The notes beneath the pieces were generated by a model that was not told the DNA's origin, ran no database searches, and saw nothing but the letters and a program-made list of their open reading frames with translations. From positions 19,096,001 to 19,160,000 of the forward strand of contig OY292280.1 of assembly GCA_958496175.1 (NCBI GenBank): a stretch of DNA of 64,000 nucleotides, written 5' to 3'. The translations under genes and the position numbers were made by a program. Within the stretch, counting starts at the first letter, position 1, and each line of letters opens with the position of its first letter. Origin of the DNA: Sisyra terminalis. Taxonomy: Eukaryota; Arthropoda; Insecta; Neuroptera; Sisyridae. Shown here piece by piece: positions 50,169 through 63,236 of the stretch.

Positions 50169-52930
50169 ATAACCGCAATGATATCCGCAAAAATAACCGC
50201 AAATATCACCGCAAAATAACCGCAATGATATCCGCAAAAATAACCGCAAATATCACCGCAAAAAATCCGCAATGATATCCGCAAAAATAACCGCAATAAT
50301 ATCCGCAAAAATAACCGCAATGTTATCCGCAAAAATAACCGCTAATATCACCGCAAAATAACCGCAATAATATCCGCGAAAATAACCGCAAATGTTACCG
50401 CAAAATAACCGCAATGATATCCGCAAAAATAACCGCAATAATATCCGCAAAAATAACCGCAATAATATCCGCAAAAATAACCGCAATGATATCCGCAAAA
50501 ATAACCGCAAATATCACCGCAAAATAACCGCAAGGATATCCGCTAAAATAACCGCAATAATATCCGCAAAAATAACCGCAATGATATCCGCAAAAATAAC
50601 CGCAAATATCACCGCAAAATAACCGCAAGGATATCCGCAAAAATAACCGCAAATATCACCGCAAAATAACCGCAAGGATATCCGCTAAAATAACCGCAAT
50701 AATATCCGCAAAAATAACCGCAATAATATCCGCAAAAATAACCGCAATGTTATCCGCAAAAATAACCGCTAATATCACCGCAAAATAACCGCAATGATAT
50801 CCGCAAAAATAACCGCAAATATTACCGCAAAATAACCGCAATGATATCCGCAAAAATAACCGCAATGATATCCGCAAAAATAACCGCCATAATATCCGCA
50901 AAAATAACCGCAATGATATCCGCAAAAATAACCGCAAATATTACCGCAAAATAACCGCAATGATATCCGCAAAAATAACCACAATGATATCCGCAAAAAT
51001 AACCGCAAATATCACCGCAAAATAACCGCAATGATATCCGCAAAAATAACCGCAAATATCACCGCAAAATATCCGCAATGATATCCGCAAAAATAACCGC
51101 AATAATATCCGCAAAAATAACCACAAATGTTACCGCAAAATAACCGCAATGATATCCGCAAAAATAACCGCAATAATATCCGCGAAAATAACCGCAAATG
51201 TTACCGCAAAATAACCGCAATGATATCCGCAAAAATAACCGCAATAATATCCGCAAAAATAACCGCAATAATATCCGCAAAAATAACCGCAATGATATCC
51301 GCAAAAATAACCGCAAATATCACCGCAAAATAACCGCAATGATATCCGCAAAAATAACCGCAATGATATCCGCAAAAATAACCGCAAATATCACCGCAAA
51401 ATAACCGCAATGATATCCGCAAAAATAACCGCAATGATATCCGCAAAATAACCGCAATGATATCCGCAAAAATAACCGCAATAATATCCGCAAAAATAAC
51501 CGCAATAATATCCGCAAAAATAACCGCAATGATATCCGCAAAAATAACCGCAAATATTACCGCAAAATAACCGCAATGATATCCGCAAAAATAACCGCAA
51601 ATATCACCGCAAAATAACCGCAATGATATCCGCAAAAATAACCGCAATGATATCCGCAAAAATAACCGCAAAATAACCGCAAAATAACCGCAATGATATC
51701 CGCAAAAATAACCGCAAATATCACCGCAAAATAACCGCAATGATATCCGCAAAAATAACCGCAATGATATCCGCAAAAATAACCGCAAAATAACCGCAAT
51801 GATATTCGCAAAAATAACCGCTAATATCACCGCAAAATAACCGCAATGATATCCGCAAAAATAACCGCCATGATATCCGCAAAAATAACCGCAAAATAAC
51901 CGCAATAATATCCGCAAAAATAACCGCAAATATCACCGCAAAATAACCGCAATGATATCCGCAAAAATAACCGCAAATATTACCGCAAAATAACCGCAAT
52001 GATATCCGCAAAAATAACCGCAATGATATCCGCAAAAATAACCGCAAATATCACCGCAAAATAACCGCAATGATATCCGCAAAAATAACCGCAATAATAT
52101 CCGCAAAAATAACCGCAAATATTACCGCAAAATAACCGCAATGATATCCGCAAAAATAACCGCAAAGATATCCGCAAAAATAACCGCAAATATTACCGCA
52201 AAATAACCGCAATGATATCCGCAAAAATAACCGCAAATATTACCGCAAAATAACCGCAATGATATCCGCAAAAATAACCGCAATGATATCCGCAAAAATA
52301 ACCGCAATAATATCCGCAAAAATAACCGCAATGATATCCGCAAAAATAACCGCAAATATTACCGCAAAATAACCGCAATGATATCCGCAAAAATAACCGC
52401 AATGATATCCGCAAAAATAACCGCAAATGTTACCGCAAAATAACCGCAATGATATCCGCAAAAATAACCGCAAATATCACCGCAAAATAACCGCAAAAAT
52501 AACCGCAAATATCACCGCAAAATAACCGCAATGATATCCGCAAAAATAACCGCAAATATTACCGCAAAATTACCGCAATGATATCCGTAAAAATAACCGC
52601 AAATATTACCGCAAAATAACCGCAAAGATATCCGCAAAAATAACCACAATAATATCCGCAAAAATAACCGCAAATATCACCGCAAAATAACCGCAATGAT
52701 ATCCGCAAAAATAACCGCAAATATCACCGCAAAATATCCGCAATGATATCCGCAAAAATAACCGCAATAATATCCGCAAAAATAACCGCAAATGTTACCG
52801 CAAAATAACCGCAATGATATCCGCAAAAATAACCGCAATAATATCCGCGAAAATAACCGCAAATGTTACCGCAAAATAACCGCAATGATATCCGCAAAAA
52901 TAACCGCAATAATATCCGCAAAAATAACCG
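50169..52930 (-). repeat. HOR block R-C, copy 2 (about 2.76 kb)
   Basis: Immediately follows copy 1, giving a true tandem HOR. It lacks one 47-bp unit pair near 52050 and one 12-bp b-monomer near 52495, where two a/c-type monomers abut (CCGCAAAAATAACCGC directly after CAAAATAA). It also has GATATCC preceded by CAAA instead of CAAT near 52624. Confidence 0.82.
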
Positions 52931-55900
52931 CAATAATATCCGCAAAAATAACCGCAATGATATCCGCAAAAATAACCGCAAATATCACCGCAAAATAACC
53001 GCAATGATATCCGCAAAAATAACCGCAATGATATCCGCAAAAATAACCGCAAATATCACCGCAAAATAACCGCAATGATATCCGCAAAAATAACCGCAAA
53101 TATCACCGCAAAATAACCGCAATGATATCCGCAAAAATAACCGCAATGATATCCGCAAAATAACCGCAATGATATCCGCAAAAATAACCGCAATGATATC
53201 CGCAAAAATAACCGCAATAATATCCGCAAAAATAACCGCAATGATATCCGCAAAAATAACCGCAATGATATCCGCAAAAATAACCGCAAAATAACCGCAA
53301 AATAACCGCAATGATATCCGCAAAAATAACCGCAAATATCACCGCAAAATAACCGCAATGATATCCGCAAAAATAACCGCAATGATATCCGCAAAAATAA
53401 CCGCAAAATAACCGCAATGATATTCGCAAAAATAACCGCTAATATCACCGCAAAATAACCGCAATGATATCCGCAAAAATAACCGCCATGATATCCGCAA
53501 AAATAACCGCAAAATAACCGCAATAATATCCGCAAAAATAACCGCAAATATCACCGCAAAATAACCGCAATGATATCCGCAAAAATAACCGCAAATAATA
53601 CCGCAAAATAACCGCAATGATATCCGCAAAAATAACCGCAATGATATCCGCAAAAATAACCGCAAATATCACCGCAAAATAACCGCAATGATATCCGCAA
53701 AAATAACCGCAAATATCACCGCAAAATAACCGCAATGATATCCGCAAAAATAACCGCAATAATATCCGCAAAAATAACCGCAAATATTACCGCAAAATAA
53801 CCGCAATGATATCCGCAAAAATAACCGCAAATATCACCGCAAAATAACCGCAAGGATATCCGCTAAAATAACCGCAATAATATCCGCAAAAATAACCGCA
53901 ATAATATCCGCAAAAATAACCGCAATGTTATCCGCAAAAATAACCGCTAATATCACCGCAAAATAACCGCAATGATATCCGCAAAAATAACCGCAAATAT
54001 TACCGCAAAATAACCGCAATGATATCCGCAAAAATAACCGCAATGATATCCGCAAAAATAACCGCAAATATTACCGCAAAATAACCGCAATGATATCCGC
54101 AAAAATAACCGCAAATATTAACGCATAATAACCGCAATGATATCCGCAAAAATAACCGCAAATATCACCGCAAAATAACCGCAATGATATCCGCAAAAAT
54201 AACCGCAATGATATCCGCAAAAATAACCGCAAATATTACCGCAAAATAACCGCAATGATATCCGCAAAAATAACCGCAAATATCACCGCAAAATAACCGC
54301 AAGGATATCCGCTAAAATAACCGCAATAATATCCGCAAAAATAACCGCAATAATATCCGCAAAAATAACCGCAATGTTATCCGCAAAAATAACCGCTAAT
54401 ATCACCGCAAAATAACCGCAATGATATCCGCAAAAATAACCGCAAATATTACCGCAAAATAACCGCAATGTTATCCGCAAAAATAACCGCTAATATCACC
54501 GCAAAATAACCGCAATGATATCCGCAAAAATAACCGCAATAATATCCGCAAAAATAACCGCAAATATCACTGCAAAATAACCGCATTGATATCCGCAAAA
54601 ATAACCGCAAATATTACCGCAAAATAACCGCAATGATATCCGCAAAAATAACCGCAATAATATCCGCAAAAATTACCGCAAAATAACCGCAATGATATCC
54701 GCAAAAATAACCGCAATGATATCCGCAAAAATAACCGCAATGATATCCGCAAAAATAACCGCAATGATATCCGCAAAAATAACCGCTATGATATCCGCAA
54801 AAATAACCGCAATAATATCCGCAAAAATAACCGCAATGATATCCGCAAAAATATCCGCAAATATCACCGCAAAATAACCGCAATGATATCCGCAAAAATA
54901 ACCGCAATGTTATCCGCAAAAATAACCGCTAATATCACCGCAAAATAACCGCAATGATATCCGCAAAAATAACCGCAATAATATCCGCAAAAATTACCGC
55001 AAACTAACCGCAATGATATCCGCAAAAATAACCGCAATGATATCCGCAAAAATAACCGCAATGATATCCGCAAAAATAACCGCAATGATATCCGCAAAAA
55101 TAACCGCAAATATCACCGCAAAATAACCGCAAATATCACCGCAAAATAACCGCAATGATATCCGCAAAAATAACCGCAAATATCACCGCAAAATAACCGC
55201 AATGATATCCGCAAAAATAACCGCAATGATATCCGCAAAATAACCGCAATGATATCCGCAAAAATAACCGCAATAATATCCGCAAAAATAACCGCAATAA
55301 TATCCGCAAAAATAACCGCAATGATATCCGCAAATATAACCGCAAATATTACCTTAAAATAACGACAATGATATCCGCAAAAATAACCGCAATGATATCC
55401 GCAAAAATAACCGCAATTGTTACCGCAGAATAACCGCAATGATATCCGCAAAAATAACCGCAAATATCACCGCCAAATAACCGCAATGATATCCGCAAAA
55501 ATAACCGCAAATATCACCGCAAAATAACCGCAATGATATCCGCAAAAATAACCGCAATGATATCCGCAAAAATAACCGCAAATATTACCGCAAAATAACC
55601 GCAATGATATCCGCAAAAATAACCGCAAATATTACCGAAAAATAACCGCAATGATATCCGCAAAAATAACCGCAATGATATCCGCAAAAATAACCGCAAA
55701 TATTACCGCAAAATAACCGCAATGATATCCGCAAAAATAACCGCAAATATCACCGCAAAATAACCGCAAGGATATCCGCTAAAATAACCGCAATAATATC
55801 CGCAAAAATAACCGCAATAATATCCGCAAAAATAACCGCAATGTTATCCGCAAAAATAACCGCAAATATTACCGCAAAATAACCGCAATGATATCCGCAA

Positions 55901-57293
55901 AAATAACCGCAAATATTAACGCATAATAACCGCAATGATATCCGCAAAAATAACCGCAAATATCACCGCAAAATAACCGCAATGATATCCGCAAAAATAA
56001 CCGCAATGTTATCCGCAAAAATAACCGCTAATATCACCGCAAAATAACCGCAATGATATCCGCAAAAATAACCGCAATAATATCCGCAAAAATAACCGCA
56101 AATATCACCGCAAAATAACCGCATTGATATCCGCAAAAATAACCGCAAATATTACCGCAAAATAACCGCAATGATATCCGCAAAAATAACCGCAATAATA
56201 TCCGCAAAAATTACCGCAAAATAACCGCAATGATATCCGCAAAAATAACCGCAATGATATCCGCAAAAATAACCGCAATGATATCCGCAAAAATAACCGC
56301 AATGATATCCGCAAAAATAACCGCAATGATATCCGCAAAAATAACCGCAATAATATCCGCAAAAATAACCGCAATGATATCCGCAAAAATAACCGCAAAT
56401 ATCACCGCAAAATATTCGCAATGATATCCGCAAAAATAACCGCAATAATATCCGCAAAAATAACCGCAAATGTTACCGCAAAATAACCGCAATGATATCC
56501 GCAAAAATAACCGCAATGATATCCGCAAAAATAACCGCTATGATATCCGCAAAAATAACCGCAATAATATCCGCAAAAATAACCGCAATGATATCCGCAA
56601 AAATATCCGCAAATATCACCGCAAAATAACCGCAATGATATCCGCAAAAATAACCGCAATGTTATCCGCAAAAATAACCGCTAATATCACCGCAAAATAA
56701 CCGCAATGATATCCGCAAAAATAACCGCAATAATATCCGCAAAAATTACCGCAAAATAACCGCAATGATATCCGCAAAAATAACCGCAATGATATCCGCA
56801 AAAATAACCGCAATGATATCCGCAAAAATAACCGCAATGATATCCGCAAAAATAACCGCAATAATATCCGCAAAAATAACCGCAATGATATCCGCAAAAA
56901 TAACCGCAAATATCACCGCAAAATATTCGCAATGATATCCGCAAAAATAACCGCAATAATATCCGCAAAAATAACCGCAAATGTTACCGCAAAATAACCG
57001 CAATGATATCCGCAAAAATAACCGCAATGATATCCGCAAAAATAACCGCTATGATATCCGCAAAAATAACCGCAATAATATCCGCAAAAATAGCCGCAAT
57101 GATATCCGCAAAAATATCCGCAAATATTACCGCAAAATAACCGCAATGATATCCGCAAAAATAAACGCAATGATATCCGCAAAAATAACCGCAAATATTA
57201 CCGCAAAATAACCGCAATGATATCCGCAAAAATAACCGCAAATATCACCGCAAAATAACCGCAATGATATCCGCCAAAATAACCGCAAATATC
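52931..57293 (-). repeat. Right-arm mosaic array
   Basis: There is no gene and no single HOR partner. Pieces resemble other places: the 11-bp-rich segment near 53280-53560 recurs near 49.0, 51.8, 58.7, 60.8 and 63.4 kb; ACCTTAAAATAACGAC near 55351 recurs near 28287, 35754 and 41640; and 55963-56528 matches 28449-29014 (offset 27514). Private variants are CACTGCAAAATAACC near 54568, CCGCAAACTAACC near 55003 and TACCGCAGAATAACC near 55422. Confidence 0.75.
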
Positions 57294-59438
57294 ACCGCAA
57301 AATAACCGCAATGATATCCGCAAAAATAACCGCAAATATCACCGCAAAATAACCGCAATGATATCCGCAAAAATAACCGCAGTAATATCCGCAAAAATAA
57401 CCGCAAATATTACCGAAAAATAACCGCAATGATATCCGCAAAAATAACCGCAATGATATCCGCAAAAATAACCGCAAATATTACCGCAAAATAACCGCAA
57501 TGATATCCGCAAAAATAACCGCAAATATCACCGCAAAATAACCGCAAGGATATCCGCTAAAATAACCGCAATAATATCCGCAAAAATAACCGCAATAATA
57601 TCCGCAAAAATAACCGCAATGTTATCCGCAAAAATAACCGCTAATATCACCGCAAAATAACCGCAATGATATCCGCAAAAATAACCGCAAATATTACCGC
57701 ACAATAACCGCAATGATATCCGCAAAAATAACCGCAATGATATCCGCAAAAATAACCGCAATAATATCCGCAAAAATAACCGCAATGATATCCGCAAAAA
57801 TAACCGCAAATATTACCGCAAAATAACCGCAATGATATCCGCAAAAATAACCACAATGATATCCGCAAAAATAACCGCAAATATCACCGCAAAATATCCG
57901 CAATGATATCCGCAAAAATAACCGCAATAATATCCGCAAAAATAACCGCAAATGTTACCGCAAAATAACCGCAATGATATCCGCAAAAATAACCGCAATA
58001 ATATCCGCGAAAATAACCGCAAATGTTACCGCAAAATAACCGCAATGATATCCGCAAAAATAACCGCAATAATATCCGCAAAAATAACCGCAATAATATC
58101 CGCAAAAATAACCGCAATGATATCCGCAAAAATAACCGCAAATATCACCGCAAAATAACCGCAATGATATCCGCAAAAATAACCGCAATGATATCCGCAA
58201 AAATAACCGCAAATATCACCGCAAAATAACCGCAATGATATCCGCAAAAATAACCGCAAATATCACCGCAAAATAACCGCAATGATATCCGCAAAAATAA
58301 CCGCAATGATATCCGCAAAATAACCGCAATGATATCCGCAAAAATAACCGCAATAATATCCGCAAAAATAACCGCAATAATATCCGCAAAAATAACCGCA
58401 ATGATATCCGCAAAAATAACCGCAAATATTACCGCAAAATAACCGCAATGATATCCGCAAAAATAACCGCAAATATCACCGCAAAATAACCGCAATGATA
58501 TCCGCAAAAATAACCGCAATGATATCCGCAAAAATAACCGCAAAATAACCGCAAAATAACCGCAATGATATCCGCAAAAATAACCGCAAATATCACCGCA
58601 AAATAACCGCAATGATATCCGCAAAAATAACCGCAATGATATCCGCAAAAATAACCGCAAAATAACCGCAATGATATTCGCAAAAATAACCGCTAATATC
58701 ACCGCAAAATAACCGCAATGATATCCGCAAAAATAACCGCCATGATATCCGCAAAAATAACCGCAAAATAACCGCAATAATATCCGCAAAAATAACCGCA
58801 AATATCACCGCAAAATAACCGCAATGATATCCGCAAAAATAACCGCAAATATTACCGCAAAATAACCGCAATGATATCCGCAAAAATAACCGCAATGATA
58901 TCCGCAAAAATAACCGCAAATATCACCGCAAAATAACCGCAATGATATCCGCAAAAATAACCGCAAATATCACCGCAAAATAACCGCAATGATATCCGCA
59001 AAAATAACCGCAATAATATCCGCAAAAATAACCGCAAATATTACCGCAAAATAACCGCAATGATATCCGCAAAAATAACCGCAAAGATATCCGCAAAAAT
59101 AACCGCAAATATTACCGCAAAATAACCGCAATGATATCCGCAAAAATAACCGCAAATATTACCGCAAAATAACCGCAATGATATCCGCAAAAATAACCGC
59201 AATGATATCCGCAAAAATAACCGCAATAATATCCGCAAAAATAACCGCAATGATATCCGCAAAAATAACCGCAAATATTACCGCAAAATAACCGCAATGA
59301 TATCCGCAAAAATAACCGCAATGATATCCGCAAAAATAACCGCAAATGTTACCGCAAAATAACCGCAATGATATCCGCAAAAATAACCGCAAATATCACC
59401 GCAAAATAACCGCAATGATATCCGCAAAAATAACCGCA
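57294..59438 (-). repeat. HOR block R-D, copy 1 (about 2.1 kb)
   Basis: Direct tandem repeat of 59351-61531. The offset runs 2057, then 2104, then 2093 bp, so the copies differ by one 47-bp unit pair (near 57890) and one 11-bp a-monomer (near 58545, three short a-monomers here against two near 60645). Markers are CCGCAGTAATATCC near 57380, ATTACCGCACAATAACC near 57698 and CCGCAAAGATATCC near 59082. Confidence 0.84.
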
Positions 59439-61531
59439 GTAATATCCGCAAAAATAACCGCAAATATTACCGAAAAATAACCGCAATGATATCCGCAAAA
59501 ATAACCGCAATGATATCCGCAAAAATAACCGCAAATATTACCGCAAAATAACCGCAATGATATCCGCAAAAATAACCGCAAATATCACCGCAAAATAACC
59601 GCAAGGATATCCGCTAAAATAACCGCAATAATATCCGCAAAAATAACCGCAATAATATCCGCAAAAATAACCGCAATGTTATCCGCAAAAATAACCGCTA
59701 ATATCACCGCAAAATAACCGCAATGATATCCGCAAAAATAACCGCAAATATTACCGCACAATAACCGCAATGATATCCGCAAAAATAACCGCAATGATAT
59801 CCGCAAAAATAACCGCAATAATATCCGCAAAAATAACCGCAATGATATCCGCAAAAATAACCGCAAATATTACCGCAAAATAACCGCAATGATATCCGCA
59901 AAAATAACCACAATGATATCCGCAAAAATAACCGCAAATATCACCGCAAAATAACCGCAATGATATCCGCAAAAATAACCGCAAATATCACCGCAAAATA
60001 TCCGCAATGATATCCGCAAAAATAACCGCAATAATATCCGCAAAAATAACCGCAAATGTTACCGCAAAATAACCGCAATGATATCCGCAAAAATAACCGC
60101 AATAATATCCGCGAAAATAACCGCAAATGTTACCGCAAAATAACCGCAATGATATCCGCAAAAATAACCGCAATAATATCCGCAAAAATAACCGCAATAA
60201 TATCCGCAAAAATAACCGCAATGATATCCGCAAAAATAACCGCAAATATCACCGCAAAATAACCGCAATGATATCCGCAAAAATAACCGCAATGATATCC
60301 GCAAAAATAACCGCAAATATCACCGCAAAATAACCGCAATGATATCCGCAAAAATAACCGCAAATATCACCGCAAAATAACCGCAATGATATCCGCAAAA
60401 ATAACCGCAATGATATCCGCAAAATAACCGCAATGATATCCGCAAAAATAACCGCAATAATATCCGCAAAAATAACCGCAATAATATCCGCAAAAATAAC
60501 CGCAATGATATCCGCAAAAATAACCGCAAATATTACCGCAAAATAACCGCAATGATATCCGCAAAAATAACCGCAAATATCACCGCAAAATAACCGCAAT
60601 GATATCCGCAAAAATAACCGCAATGATATCCGCAAAAATAACCGCAAAATAACCGCAATGATATCCGCAAAAATAACCGCAAATATCACCGCAAAATAAC
60701 CGCAATGATATCCGCAAAAATAACCGCAATGATATCCGCAAAAATAACCGCAAAATAACCGCAATGATATTCGCAAAAATAACCGCTAATATCACCGCAA
60801 AATAACCGCAATGATATCCGCAAAAATAACCGCCATGATATCCGCAAAAATAACCGCAAAATAACCGCAATAATATCCGCAAAAATAACCGCAAATATCA
60901 CCGCAAAATAACCGCAATGATATCCGCAAAAATAACCGCAAATATTACCGCAAAATAACCGCAATGATATCCGCAAAAATAACCGCAATGATATCCGCAA
61001 AAATAACCGCAAATATCACCGCAAAATAACCGCAATGATATCCGCAAAAATAACCGCAAATATCACCGCAAAATAACCGCAATGATATCCGCAAAAATAA
61101 CCGCAATAATATCCGCAAAAATAACCGCAAATATTACCGCAAAATAACCGCAATGATATCCGCAAAAATAACCGCAAAGATATCCGCAAAAATAACCGCA
61201 AATATTACCGCAAAATAACCGCAATGATATCCGCAAAAATAACCGCAAATATTACCGCAAAATAACCGCAATGATATCCGCAAAAATAACCGCAATGATA
61301 TCCGCAAAAATAACCGCAATAATATCCGCAAAAATAACCGCAATGATATCCGCAAAAATAACCGCAAATATTACCGCAAAATAACCGCAATGATATCCGC
61401 AAAAATAACCGCAATGATATCCGCAAAAATAACCGCAAATGTTACCGCAAAATAACCGCAATGATATCCGCAAAAATAACCGCAAATATCACCGCAAAAT
61501 AACCGCAATGATATCCGCAAAAATAACCGCA
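59351..61531 (-). repeat. HOR block R-D, copy 2 (about 2.2 kb)
   Basis: Tandem partner of 57294-59438. The end of copy 1 and the start of copy 2 overlap by about 88 bp, which is the homology expected at an unequal-exchange boundary. The divergence point is G59439 against A61532. Confidence 0.84.
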
Positions 61532-63236
61532 AATATCACCGCAAAATAACCGCAATGATATCCGCAAAAATAACCGCAAATATTACCGCAAAATTACCGC
61601 AATGATATCCGTAAAAATAACCGCAAATATTACCGCAAAATAACCGCAATGATATCCGCAAAAATAACCGCAATGATATCCGCAAAAATAACCGCAATAA
61701 TATCCGCAAAAATAACCGCAATGATATCCGCAAAAATAACCGCAAATATTACCGCAGAATAACCGCAATGATATCCGCAAAAATAACCGCAATGATATCC
61801 GCAAAAATAACCGCAAATATTACCGCAAAATAACCGCAATGATATCCGCAAAAATAACCGCAATAATATCCGCAAAAATAACCGCAATGATATCCGCAAA
61901 AATAACCGCAAATATCACCGCAAAATAACCGCAATGATATCCGCAAAAATAACCGCAAATATCACCGCAAAATAACCGCTATGATATCCGCAAAAATAAC
62001 CGCAAATATCACCGCAAAATAACCGCTATGATATCCGCAAAAATAACCGCAAATATCACCGCAAAATAACCGCAATGATATCCGCAAAAATAACCGCAAT
62101 AATATCCGCAAAAATAACCGCAAATATTACCGCAAAATAACCGCAATGATATCCGCAAAAATAACCGCAATGATATCCGCAAAAATAACCGCAAATATCA
62201 CCGCAAAATATCCGCAATGATATCCGCAAAAATAACCGCAAATATCACCGCAAAATAACCGCAATGATATCCGCAAAAATAACCGCAAATATCACCGCAA
62301 AATAACCGCTATGATATCCGCAAAAATAACCGCAAATATCACCGCAAAATAACCGCAATGATATCCGCAAAAATAACCGCAATAATATCCGCAAAAATAA
62401 CCGCAAATATTACCGCAAAATAACCGCAATGATATCCGCAAAAATAACCGCAATGATATCCGCAAAAATAACCGCAAATATTACCGCAAAATAACCGCAA
62501 TGATATCCGCCAAAATAACCGCAAATATTACCGCAAAATAACCGCAATGATATCCGCAAAAATAACCGCAAATATTACCGCAAAATAACCGCAATGATAT
62601 CCGCAAAAATAACCGCAAATATCACCGCAAAATATCCGCAATGATATCCGCAAAAATAACCGCAAATATCACCGCAAAATAACCGCAATGATATCCGCAA
62701 AAATAACCGCAATGATATCCGCAAAAATAACCGCAATAATATCCGCAAAAATAACCGCAAATGTTACCGCAAAATAACCGCAATGATATCCGCAAAAATA
62801 ACCGCAATAATATCCGCAAAAATTACCGCAATAATATCCGCAAAAATAACCGCAATGATATCCGCAAAAATAACCGCTAATATTACCGCATAATAACCGC
62901 AATGATATCCGCAAAAATAACCGCAAATATCACCGCAAAATAACCGCAATGATATCCGCAAAAATAACCGCAATAATATCCGCAAAAATAACCGCAAATG
63001 TTACCGCAAAATAACCGCAATGATATCCGCAAAAATAACCGCAATGATATCCGCAAAAATAACCGCAATGATATCCGCAAAAATAACCGCAATGATATCC
63101 GCAAAAATAACCGCAATGATATCCGCAAAAATAACCGCAATGATATCCGCAAAAATAACCGCAATAATATCTGCAAAAATAACCGCAATGATATCCGCAA
63201 AAATAACCGCAATGATATCCGCAAAAATAACCGCAA
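61532..63236 (-). repeat. Right-arm array beyond R-D
   Basis: Ordinary inverted units with no gene. CCGCTATGATATCC occurs near 61977, 62026 and 62308. CCGCATAATAACC occurs near 62886. A run of b(TCAT)+a units without c-monomers spans 63015-63240 and contains one TATCTGCAAAAATAACC near 63170. Runs of this kind are the longest c-free stretches in the arm. Confidence 0.75.
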
